Notes under the pieces: generated by a model
What the model saw: only the letters and a program-made list of their open reading frames with translations
The model's database searches: none
Told to the model about the DNA's origin: nothing
From: Clostridiaceae bacterium
Lineage (GTDB): Bacteria; Bacillota; Clostridia; DSM-8532
Assembly (NCBI GenBank): GCA_012523705.1
Contig: JAAYTU010000074.1
Span: 1-42,929, forward strand
DNA length: 42,929 nucleotides
Direction: 5' to 3'
In this document: one piece after another, positions 15,706 to 23,819 of the stretch
How the letters are laid out: every line of letters begins with the position of its first letter
How positions within the stretch are numbered: position 1 is the stretch's first letter
Program-made: the position numbers and the translations under genes

Positions 15706-17103
15706 TTACTCCCAAAATTCTTTTAGGTTATAGCGTTCCTTGAGGACTTTCCTAATCTCCAGCATAGCTGTATAAGTAGGAAGCAGATAAAGAGTGTCAT
15801 TCTCTTTAGAGGCCTCAATCATTGAGTTAATAAGCTCTTGCATATTCTTTTCGATAGTAATATTCTTTTCAGGAATCCCGGCATACTTCAATCTTACGGC
15901 CATATCCACGGCTCTGGTGCCGGAGGCGTAAAAGCTTTTTATTGTATCCTGCATTGCAGGAAGGATTTCGAAATTTACATCCCAAAGCCAGGAAATATCA
16001 GTACCGTCACCTAATTTGTTGTTAATCAGAAAAGCTACAGTACAACTAGTTTTTTGAGTAAGAAGATATTCCAGCACTTGGTTAAATCCGGTTGGGTTTT
16101 TCACTAAAATCATCTTAAGGGTGCGACCCTCAACATTTATAGATTCCATTCTGCCAAATCCCGATTCAATGTCGGCTAAAACCTTTACAATATCGTCTTC
16201 CTTTAATTCAAAAAGGTGACCTGCAGCAGCACCCGCCAGAGCATTATAGATATTGTAAAGTCCGGGCAGAGCAAGCTTTACAGCAATCTTCTGGTCTTTT
16301 ATCATTATTTCTATTGTGGAGCTTAGATTATCATATTCAAGGACCTGTGTACATTCGATTTGAGCCTGAGGCCTCTCATTTCCACAATTAGGACATTTAT
16401 AATGACCCAGATGGCCAAAGGAATTAGATGAATAATCATAACGGGATCTACAATTAGAACAATAGGCAATATCAGAGCTAGCCTTTATATAATCCTCGGG
16501 ATAGACATCGTCGGCAAGGCCAAAATAATCAACGGAATTTGGCAAGGTCTGGCCTAAAGATGCACAGAGTGGATCATCGGCATTCAGAATTAGTTTAGAT
16601 TCTGGAGTGCCTAAAATGCCCTCCTTTACACTATTCAGAGTAGCATAAACATGTCCGAAGCGATCTAGCTGATCCTCGAAGAAATTCGTTACTATGATAA
16701 TCTCTGGCTTTAGCTTTGGGGCAAGGATTTTAAAAGCGCCTTCATCGGTTTCAAGTAGTGCTGTTCTTACAAGGGATTTACCGGTTAAGGACAGCGAACT
16801 TACAAGAGTAGTAGCAATTCCACTAGATAAATTTGCCCCCGATTTATTAGTGATAAAGTTGATGCCAGCTTGATTCAACATACCAGAAATAATGCGTGCC
16901 GTGGTTGTCTTTCCGTTGGTACCCGTAATCATAATGATACGAAATCTGTCTGACAAGTCAGAAAAAAGGCTAGGACATATTTTAAGGGCTATTTTACCTG
17001 GTAGAGTAGTGGCTCCTCTGCCAAATAGCCTTAAGAAAAATATGGTAAGCTTTGTAATAAGTATAGCCATACCTATTCGAAAATTGTGAAGTAAAATTTT
17101 CAT
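15706..17103 (-). CDS. murT: lipid II isoglutaminyl synthase, Mur ligase-like subunit
   Basis: The 465-residue ATP-dependent ligase has the Mur P-loop GTNGKTT (61-67), the central ligase domain, and a Cys4 zinc ribbon inserted in it (C215, C218, C237, C240) that is diagnostic for MurT. The C-terminal DUF1727 domain ends the protein. With GatD it converts the D-Glu of peptidoglycan stem peptides to D-isoglutamine, a modification typical of Gram-positive bacteria. The ATG follows GGAGAAGG. A hydrophobic segment near residues 10-26 could tether it to the membrane, close to its lipid II substrate. It is transcribed divergently from polA across a 292-base gap in which no strong paired promoter is evident on either strand. 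Confidence 0.96.
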   Translation of the reverse strand: MKILLHNFRIGMAILITKLTIFFLRLFGRGATTLPGKIALKICPSLFSDLSDRFRIIMITGTNGKTTTARIISGMLNQAGINFITNKSGANLSSGIATTLVSSLSLTGKSLVRTALLETDEGAFKILAPKLKPEIIIVTNFFEDQLDRFGHVYATLNSVKEGILGTPESKLILNADDPLCASLGQTLPNSVDYFGLADDVYPEDYIKASSDIAYCSNCRSRYDYSSNSFGHLGHYKCPNCGNERPQAQIECTQVLEYDNLSSTIEIMIKDQKIAVKLALPGLYNIYNALAGAAAGHLFELKEDDIVKVLADIESGFGRMESINVEGRTLKMILVKNPTGFNQVLEYLLTQKTSCTVAFLINNKLGDGTDISWLWDVNFEILPAMQDTIKSFYASGTRAVDMAVRLKYAGIPEKNITIEKNMQELINSMIEASKENDTLYLLPTYTAMLEIRKVLKERYNLKEFWE

Positions 17104-17395
17104 ATTCCTTCTCCGGGTATATACTGTTGGTCTGTCAACTCAATATAAATGGTAGCTTCTTGTTAGTTAACTAAGCCCATATTATATATTCTAGTATATC
17201 CTTTTTCATACGCAATCAAAACCAAGAATTAAATCTGCCAATCCTAGTAGTCATAGATGTAAAATCAAATCAGAAACTTTACATACATTAATGGATTAAT
17301 AGTCTTCATTATTATACAATAAGTAAAGAATCATGTACAATATAATCAGCATGCTAGTTTAAATCAAAACACAACAAACCCTTGGGAGGAATATT

Positions 17396-20077
17396 ATGAG
17401 CGAAAAACTACTTATACTTGACGGAAACAGCATATTGAACCGTGCTTTTTATGCTATTAAGGGTCCGAGGATGCTGACAAAGTCTGATGGAACTCCTACC
17501 AATGCGGTTTATGGGTTTCTTAATATTCTGCATAAATATGTAGAAGAAGAAGCCCCTGATTATTTGGCTGTCGCTTTTGATCTTAAGGCCAAGACATTCC
17601 GTCATGAAATGTTTGAGGATTATAAGGCAAACAGAAAGGGGATGCCAGATGAGCTGGCACAACAATTGCCCATTGTTAAGGAGATCTTAAGGGCAATGAA
17701 TATAGTGATTGCTGAACAAGAGGGCTATGAGGCCGATGATCTTATCGGGATATATTCAAAAGTGGCAGAAGAAAAAGGTCTGGACGTTACAATTCTCACC
17801 GGAGACAGGGATGCCCTTCAATTGGTCAGTCCTAAGGTTACGGTTGTAATTCCCAGTACAAGCAAAGGAAAGACTTCTACCTCCAGGTACACCCCGAAGG
17901 AGGTAATTGAAAAATACGGGGTAGAGCCGTTGGCATTGATTGAGGTTAAAGGCCTAATGGGAGATTCTTCGGACAATATCCCCGGAGTAAAAGGGGTTGG
18001 AGAAAAAACCGCAGTTGATCTAATCAAGGAATATGGTTCGATAGAAAATATATATAATCATCTTGATGAAATAAAGAGGCCCAAGCTAAGGTCTAATCTT
18101 GAGGAGGGGCGCGAAATGGCGTTTCTCAGTAGGAAGCTTGGTACAATAATCAGAGAAAAGGACATAGCCGATGATATTTCCAAATTCGACAGAAAGGAAT
18201 ATAACAGGGAAGAATTATTAGCCATCTTTACAGAACTCGAATTTAACTCCTTTATAAAGAAAATGGGTCTTGAGGAAGGTGGAAAAGAAGAGAGGTTTTC
18301 AACCGACGCGGTTTGCTTTGAAGAACTTGAGAATATTGATGATTTGAATAAATCTATAAATGAGCTTAAGGATAAAAGCCATATAGCAATGCTGCCCATT
18401 ATTTCGAAATCCGATAGAGTAGGTGGTTGTTTAGAGGCTGTGGCCATAGGAACTCAGGACAAATATTATTATGCAAGTGCTGATAAGATTGAGGAAAAGT
18501 TACTGTTTCAGGCATTAAAACCTGTTTTCAATGATACAAAATTAACACTCATAACACACAATATTAAGGAGCTCTATTTATGGGTGTTGTCTTTTAATAC
18601 TCATATTAATTGTAATCTTTTTGATATGATGATTGCAGAATATTTAATAGACGCTCTTTCACCCGATTATTCAATCATCAATTTGGCAAGAAAGTACCTG
18701 GGAATTGAATTAGAGATGCCAAAGGCAGAAAAGGGAAAAGGAAAACAAGTGCATATAATTGTCGAGGACGACAAAGCGCCAGAGCTAATATGCAGGGCCC
18801 TCTATACCTTTAAAGATATATATAAACAGCAAAAGGCTATTATTGATAAAAGCAGTCAAAACAGCTTGTTCTATGATGTGGAATTGCCTCTTTCCATAGT
18901 GTTGGCCAATATGGAGTACTATGGGTTCAGGGTGGACAAGGATTATCTTGAGAGCTTCGGAAAGAGGCTTGATCAGCGGATTAATTCCTTAGTACAGACA
19001 ATTCATATTATGGCTGGGGAAATATTTAATATAAATTCTCCTAAACAGCTTGGCGCAGTCTTATTTGAAAGAATGGGCCTTAGAGCTGTAAAAAAGACCA
19101 AGACAGGCTACTCAACAGATGCCGAATCATTGAATGAGATAATTGAAGATCATGAAATAATTCCTTGCATTCTCGAATACAGACAGCTTACAAAACTTAA
19201 ATCCACCTATGCCGATGGGTTGGTTAAGGAAATCCACCCTCAAACAGGAAGGATACACTCCAGCTTTAATCAGACAGTGACGGCGACGGGCCGAATCTCC
19301 AGTACTGAGCCCAATCTTCAGAATATTCCGATCCGTACTGATCTGGGCAGAGAAATTAGACTCGCCTTTATTCCAAAGGATGGTTTTGTATTCGTAGATG
19401 CAGACTATTCCCAGATTGAATTAAGAGTATTGGCTCATATAACGCAGGATGAGGTTCTAATTAAGGCCTTTGAGGAAGGGGTTGATATCCATTCTTTAAC
19501 AGCATCACAGGTATTTAATGTGTCTATAGATCAGGTAACCGAGGATATGAGAAGAAGCGCGAAGGCTGTAAATTTCGGCATTATATACGGAATTGGTGAT
19601 TTCTCGCTTGCTAGGGATATTGGAGTCACAAGAAGGGAAGCCGCCAGGTATATAGAAGGATATCTCTCAACATACCCTAAGGTTAAGGAGTATATGTCTA
19701 ATACAGTTGAATATGCAAAAAAGACTGGTTATGTGGAGACAATGTTCCATAGAAAGAGGTATATACCCGAGTTGAAGTCCTCGAATTACCAGGTCAGAGA
19801 ATTCGGGAAAAGAGTTGCTCTGAATACTCCAATTCAGGGCAGTGCTGCTGATATTATAAAGATTGCCATGGTTAAGGTTTTTAGAGAGCTTAAAGAGAAG
19901 AAGCTTAAATCAAGGCTCATACTTCAGGTTCATGACGAGCTCATTGTTGAGACGGCCATCGAAGAGCTTGAAGAGGTTAAGGATATAGTAAAAAGAAACA
20001 TGGAAAGCGCTGCAGAGCTGGCCACTCCGCTGATAGCGGAACTTTCGACTGGATCAACCTGGTTTGAAGCGAAATAG
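17396..20077 (+). CDS. polA: DNA polymerase I
   Basis: The 893-residue protein carries an N-terminal 5'-3' exonuclease (flap nuclease) domain (residues 1 to about 290, with LILDGNSILNRAFYA and DSSDNIPGVKGVGEKTA), a middle 3'-5' exonuclease-like domain, and the family A polymerase. Polymerase motifs are DADYSQIELR (668-677), RRSAKAVNFGIIYG and QVHDELIVE. The middle domain lacks the DxE acidic pair of active proofreading domains, so proofreading is probably lost, as in many Firmicutes. It repairs DNA and removes Okazaki primers. The ATG follows GGGAGG. coaE starts 11 bases after it, so the two form an operon. Confidence 0.96.
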   Translation: MSEKLLILDGNSILNRAFYAIKGPRMLTKSDGTPTNAVYGFLNILHKYVEEEAPDYLAVAFDLKAKTFRHEMFEDYKANRKGMPDELAQQLPIVKEILRAMNIVIAEQEGYEADDLIGIYSKVAEEKGLDVTILTGDRDALQLVSPKVTVVIPSTSKGKTSTSRYTPKEVIEKYGVEPLALIEVKGLMGDSSDNIPGVKGVGEKTAVDLIKEYGSIENIYNHLDEIKRPKLRSNLEEGREMAFLSRKLGTIIREKDIADDISKFDRKEYNREELLAIFTELEFNSFIKKMGLEEGGKEERFSTDAVCFEELENIDDLNKSINELKDKSHIAMLPIISKSDRVGGCLEAVAIGTQDKYYYASADKIEEKLLFQALKPVFNDTKLTLITHNIKELYLWVLSFNTHINCNLFDMMIAEYLIDALSPDYSIINLARKYLGIELEMPKAEKGKGKQVHIIVEDDKAPELICRALYTFKDIYKQQKAIIDKSSQNSLFYDVELPLSIVLANMEYYGFRVDKDYLESFGKRLDQRINSLVQTIHIMAGEIFNINSPKQLGAVLFERMGLRAVKKTKTGYSTDAESLNEIIEDHEIIPCILEYRQLTKLKSTYADGLVKEIHPQTGRIHSSFNQTVTATGRISSTEPNLQNIPIRTDLGREIRLAFIPKDGFVFVDADYSQIELRVLAHITQDEVLIKAFEEGVDIHSLTASQVFNVSIDQVTEDMRRSAKAVNFGIIYGIGDFSLARDIGVTRREAARYIEGYLSTYPKVKEYMSNTVEYAKKTGYVETMFHRKRYIPELKSSNYQVREFGKRVALNTPIQGSAADIIKIAMVKVFRELKEKKLKSRLILQVHDELIVETAIEELEEVKDIVKRNMESAAELATPLIAELSTGSTWFEAK

Positions 20078-20088
20078 GGGAGAGTAAA

Positions 20089-20727
20089 ATGATTGTTATT
20101 GGTGTAACAGGGGGAATTGGTTCCGGTAAATCAACGGTTTCATCTATTTTAGAAGAACTAGGCGCCATACTGATTGATGCAGATTCAATATCAAAGCAAG
20201 TTGTAGAGCCGGAAGAAAGGGCTTATTTTGAGGTGATTAAAACCTTTGGTGAAAGTATCCTGAATGAGGATAAAAGCATAGATCGTAAAAAGCTGGCTGA
20301 AATTGTATTTACATCGGATGAAAAAAAAAGACTTCTTGAGGGTATTATTCACAAAGAGGTTATCAGAGTTATTAAAGAAAGAATCGAGCTTTTCCACGAA
20401 TATGGATTCAATGGTACTGTTGTACTTGATGTTCCCATCCCTGTTGAAGATGGTTTCTTAAATGTTGTAGATAAAGTGTGGGTTGTAGTAAGTGAGGATA
20501 AAAAAAGGATTTCACGAGTAATCAAGAGGGGAGGCATATCTCTTGAAGATGCTCAAAATCGTATAAACTCACAACTTTCCCAGGAAGAATATATGAAACT
20601 GGCCGATGTAGTACTTGAGAATAATGGAGATTTATTGGAGCTCAGAGAAAAAGTGAAAAACTTACATTCAAGTCTGATGCTGGAGGTTTATAAAAACAAG
20701 AATCTTAATGACGGCAAGGATGAGTAG
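20089..20727 (+). CDS. coaE: dephospho-CoA kinase
   Basis: The 212-residue kinase has the P-loop GGIGSGKST (8-16) and the DADxISK segment (LIDADSISKQVV) that binds dephospho-CoA. It catalyses the last step of coenzyme A synthesis. The ATG lies 11 bases after polA and follows GGGGAGAG. The polA-coaE pairing is common in Firmicutes. Length is typical (about 200). After its stop a short palindrome (GACTGT-TGT-ACAGTC, 20735-20749) could be a weak terminator. Confidence 0.94.
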   Translation: MIVIGVTGGIGSGKSTVSSILEELGAILIDADSISKQVVEPEERAYFEVIKTFGESILNEDKSIDRKKLAEIVFTSDEKKRLLEGIIHKEVIRVIKERIELFHEYGFNGTVVLDVPIPVEDGFLNVVDKVWVVVSEDKKRISRVIKRGGISLEDAQNRINSQLSQEEYMKLADVVLENNGDLLELREKVKNLHSSLMLEVYKNKNLNDGKDE

Positions 20728-20834
20728 GCAGCTTGACTGTTGTACAGTCCTTATAAAATACTTGTTTCAATTCATCAATTAATGTAAACTAGTTAATAAA
20801 GGTTACAAAATTGGTCAAAGTAGGGGGAAATAGT

Positions 20835-21173
20835 ATGCAGAAAGCTATGTTTGAGAAGGATATATTATACCCGACAGAAAACCATCTAGAGCCAGGTAGT
20901 GTCCATATAAAAGTATGTTCACCTGGAAATACTGGTGAGATTCCGGTAGTTATTAAAGGAAAGACTACTCATAATCCGACTGACTATTTGCTTGAAATTG
21001 TAGAAATACTGCAGACTGATGTGTTTGATCGGATCAGGATCAACATTAAGGAAAATGGTGTACTATATTTTGTAACCCTTGATGATAAATCTGTATTAAA
21101 GGTTAAATTCACAGACAAAAATAAATATGTCTCAGAAGAAGTCTCTAATACAGATACAAAAAACATAAACTAA
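20835..21173 (+). CDS. hypothetical protein of 112 residues
   Basis: I do not recognise this protein. The frame could begin at TTG 20811, but TAGGGGG (20821-20827) is correctly placed for the ATG at 20835. The product has no signal peptide or membrane segment, a central stretch predicted as alternating beta-strands (VHIKVCSP, EIPVVIKGK, RIRINIKENG, YFVTLDDKSVLKVKF), one cysteine and a polar tail rich in Asp, Asn and Thr. It is probably a small soluble beta-rich domain. It sits alone between coaE and fba and has codon use like its neighbours, so it is likely a real, lineage-specific gene. Confidence 0.7.
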   Translation: MQKAMFEKDILYPTENHLEPGSVHIKVCSPGNTGEIPVVIKGKTTHNPTDYLLEIVEILQTDVFDRIRINIKENGVLYFVTLDDKSVLKVKFTDKNKYVSEEVSNTDTKNIN

Positions 21174-21207
21174 GATAGGTTTTAATAAAAGAATCTAGAA
21201 TTTTATC

Positions 21208-21235
21208 TTGATTTATCTACTGGTTCTGATACAAT
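21208..21235 (+). promoter_or_regulatory. fba promoter
   Basis: TTGATT (21208-21213) and TACAAT (21230-21235) are separated by 16 bases, leaving a leader of about 55 bases before fba. Confidence 0.6.
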
Positions 21236-21295
21236 TAATTTGGCATGATGTGATTTTTTTCACAAAAATATTTATACAAAAGGAGTTGACTCAAT

Positions 21296-22225
21296 ATGCC
21301 ACTAGTTAATACTGTTGATATGTTTAAAAAAGCATATGAAGGCGGATATGCAATAGGTGCCTTCAATGTAAATAACATGGAAATCATACAAGGTATAACC
21401 GAAGCAGCAAAGGAAGTAAATGCTCCTCTGATTTTGCAGGTTTCCGCCGGTGCTAGAAAGTATGCAAACCATACTTATCTTATGAAGCTGATTGAAGCTG
21501 CTATGATAGAGACAGATCTTCCAATAGCTGTTCACCTTGACCATGGTGATAGCTTTGAGCTTTGTAAATCATGCATAGATGGTGGTTTTACATCTGTTAT
21601 GATAGACGGTTCACATCTCCCCTTTGAAGAGAACATTGCTCTTACAAAGCAGGTTGTTGAATATGCTCATGCTCATGGAGTAACAGTTGAAGGTGAGCTT
21701 GGACGTCTTGCTGGTGTTGAGGACGATATTAAAGTATCAGCTGAAGATTCCTGTTATACAAAGCCAGAAGAGGTTGAGGAATTTGTAAGCCGTACAGGCG
21801 TAGATTCTCTGGCTATTGCAATCGGAACAAGCCATGGAGCATTCAAGTTTACTGGTGAAGCTAAACTTCGCTTCGATATTCTCGAAGAGGTTGGGAAGAG
21901 ACTTCCAGGATTCCCTATCGTTCTTCATGGTGCATCCTCAGTTATTCCTGAGTATGTTGACACTATTAATAAATTTGGTGGCAGCATGCCTGGTGCGAAG
22001 GGTGTTCCTGAGGAAATGTTAAGAAAGGCTGCTTCAATGGCAGTATGTAAAATAAACATTGACTCTGACTTACGTCTTGCTATGACAGCAACAGTGCGTA
22101 AGGTCTTCTCAGAAAGTCCTGCAGAATTTGACCCAAGAAAATATTTAGGACCTGCTCGTGAAGAAATTAAGAAGCTGGTTAAGAACAAGATAGTTAATGT
22201 TCTTGGCTGTGATGGCAAAGCATAA
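21296..22225 (+). CDS. fba: class II fructose-1,6-bisphosphate aldolase
   Basis: The 309-residue zinc-dependent aldolase splits fructose-1,6-bisphosphate into dihydroxyacetone phosphate and glyceraldehyde 3-phosphate. Visible sites are HLDHGD (H80, D82 and H83, zinc and catalysis), the IGTSHGAFK segment with another zinc histidine, and LHGASSV. The N-terminal start MPLVNTVDMFKKAYEGGYAIGAFNVNN is typical. AAAGGAG lies before the ATG. It has its own promoter and a strong shared terminator. Class IIA/IIB subtype was not resolved, but length and the YxxR-free N-terminus fit the common Firmicute form. Confidence 0.95.
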   Translation: MPLVNTVDMFKKAYEGGYAIGAFNVNNMEIIQGITEAAKEVNAPLILQVSAGARKYANHTYLMKLIEAAMIETDLPIAVHLDHGDSFELCKSCIDGGFTSVMIDGSHLPFEENIALTKQVVEYAHAHGVTVEGELGRLAGVEDDIKVSAEDSCYTKPEEVEEFVSRTGVDSLAIAIGTSHGAFKFTGEAKLRFDILEEVGKRLPGFPIVLHGASSVIPEYVDTINKFGGSMPGAKGVPEEMLRKAASMAVCKINIDSDLRLAMTATVRKVFSESPAEFDPRKYLGPAREEIKKLVKNKIVNVLGCDGKA

Positions 22226-22253
22226 GAAAGCATAATAATTGAAGATATTATTA

Positions 22254-22289
22254 AAAGAGTTGCCATAAATTTTATGGCACTCTTTTTTT
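22254..22289. terminator. bidirectional terminator between fba and cca
   Basis: AAAGAGTTGCCATAA pairs with TTATGGCACTCTTT (one bulge) and is followed by TTTTT on the plus strand. On the minus strand the same hairpin contains the last codons and stop of cca, so the gene end and the terminator overlap. Confidence 0.88.
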
Positions 22290-23495
22290 CGAGAATTTGA
22301 TGGATTTAATATCTCTTACCAGATTCATTAAGATTTCATGATTATTTATGTCCGGATTTTCATAGATGCAAATCCAGAGAATATCCAACATGTTCTTTAT
22401 ATCTCTGCCTAATAGTCCTGTACTTTTGAGATCCTCCCCAGTAACTGCAAGCTTTTTAGGAACGCCTTGTCCTATACTAGTATTATAGGATTCTTCTTCG
22501 AAGGCAGATAAGTCATCTAATGCCCTAAGGATTCCTATAACATTACCGGTTACAACCAAACCGTGCTCAATAGCATTTTTTCTGACATTTCTCGGTGTCA
22601 GGGGCTTAATAGCCTCAAGACATTTTATGTGTGACTTTACGTTTCTTCGAGTTCTATTGTCATATTTGTAGGTGCTTAAGTATTCGCTGGCACATGTCAG
22701 TGGATTTTCAATACAGGATGTGTAGAATAATAATGCTAATAGAATATCTTTTTGGTTTTCAGAATGCATAAAGTGGATTAAAGCTTTATTCCAACCGGGA
22801 GAAAGAGCCTTAATTTTCGGGAAAACAATACTATTTATGTTTGTTTCCCAGAGAAGATTAAGCATTTGAGGATTGTCGGACAGAAGTATTTTATTTATTT
22901 CTGCCTGTATTCTTTCCTTGCTTATATGGAGTATATCCCTGTATAGTTCCTTAATTGCCTGGAGAGTTTTTTCCTCAATCTTGAAATCTAATTGGGCAGA
23001 GAAACGAATAGCTCGAAGAATTCGCAAAGCATCCTCTGAGAATCTAGCTTGGGGACTTCCCACACAACGGATCAATTTGCTTTTCAGATCTGTTAGTCCG
23101 TCAAAGGGATCAACTAAGCCTTCCTCGGGATGATATGCCATAGCGTTAACAGTAAAATCTCTTCTGGACAGGTCTTCTTCTAGGGAATTTGTAGGTATTA
23201 CAGCATCGGGCCTTCGATGGTCGGAATAGGTTGAATCCTTTCGCCATGTAGTAACCTCAACGGCGAAATTATCGTATAATACTGTTACAGTGCCATGCTT
23301 GATTCCTGTATCAAAGGTTCGCTTAAATAGTCCCTTAATTGTGCCTGGACTGGCATTTGTGGTAATATCCCAGTCTGTGGGTTCTTTATTTATAAGTATA
23401 TCTCGCAGACAGCCACCGACTATATGTGCTTTATAGCCAGCATTATTAATCTGTGATAATATATTAAGTATACTTTCGGGTATAATATAATTCAT
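22272..23495 (-). CDS. cca: CCA tRNA nucleotidyltransferase
   Basis: The enzyme adds or repairs the 3' CCA of tRNAs. It is a class II nucleotidyltransferase: GGCLRDILINKEPTDWDIT carries the GGxxR motif and the DxD-type acids, followed by EEDLSRRDFTVNAMA and the RIxRAIRF-type neck motif (ILRAIRFSAQ). The frame reaches upstream to 23594, but the extra 33 residues have no domain pattern and TGGAG lies just before the ATG at 23493-23495, so I start there (407 residues). Whether it adds CCA or only CC or A cannot be told; a single such gene in the window is taken as the full enzyme. Confidence 0.92.
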   Translation of the reverse strand: MNYIIPESILNILSQINNAGYKAHIVGGCLRDILINKEPTDWDITTNASPGTIKGLFKRTFDTGIKHGTVTVLYDNFAVEVTTWRKDSTYSDHRRPDAVIPTNSLEEDLSRRDFTVNAMAYHPEEGLVDPFDGLTDLKSKLIRCVGSPQARFSEDALRILRAIRFSAQLDFKIEEKTLQAIKELYRDILHISKERIQAEINKILLSDNPQMLNLLWETNINSIVFPKIKALSPGWNKALIHFMHSENQKDILLALLFYTSCIENPLTCASEYLSTYKYDNRTRRNVKSHIKCLEAIKPLTPRNVRKNAIEHGLVVTGNVIGILRALDDLSAFEEESYNTSIGQGVPKKLAVTGEDLKSTGLLGRDIKNMLDILWICIYENPDINNHEILMNLVRDIKSIKFSKKRVP

Positions 23496-23564
23496 AATAT
23501 AGTCTCCATTAAACTTAATACTAGCGTATCCATACAGTTTATGGTATAAATATGTATTAAGGTT

Positions 23565-23594
23565 ATTATACTTTATATAATGGATTATTAACAA
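23565..23594 (-). promoter_or_regulatory. cca promoter
   Basis: On the minus strand TTGTTA (23589-23594) and TATAAT (23565-23570) are 18 bases apart. The transcript would start near 23558, about 60 bases before the chosen ATG, which also argues against the longer cca frame that would begin inside this promoter. Confidence 0.65.
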
Positions 23595-23644
23595 TTAAAT
23601 GATGATTTTTAAGGGTTAATCCCTTTTTATTAGATTACAATATA

Positions 23645-23653
23645 TGCTATAAT
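23645..23653 (+). promoter_or_regulatory. extended -10 promoter for rnj
   Basis: TGCTATAAT is a perfect extended -10 element. No good -35 is seen 17 bases upstream, which extended -10 promoters tolerate. The leader to rnj would be about 160 bases and includes a short orphan reading frame. Confidence 0.55.
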
Positions 23654-23696
23654 TTTTTACTCTAGTATTATTCATCCTATAGAATTCCTTTGGGGA

Positions 23697-23786
23697 GTAG
23701 ATGGGCAGATTCTTACAGAGGATTTGACACCTGAACAGCCAGGCGTAATTAGGAAGATAATATCAACGGGTGATGGATTAATTTAG
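23697..23786 (+). pseudogene. short orphan reading frame or gene relic in the rnj leader
   Basis: A frame with coding-like composition runs to the TAG at 23784-23786. Its final residues read LTPEQPGVIRKIISTGDGLI. It has no in-frame ATG, GTG or TTG with a ribosome site upstream: GGGGAG at about 23692-23697 leads only to an out-of-frame ATG at 23701. It may be a decayed gene or a start-less chance frame; I do not recognise the peptide. Confidence 0.3.
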
Positions 23787-23819
23787 CAAAAATATAAAAA
23801 ATGAAAGGCGAAATGTAAT

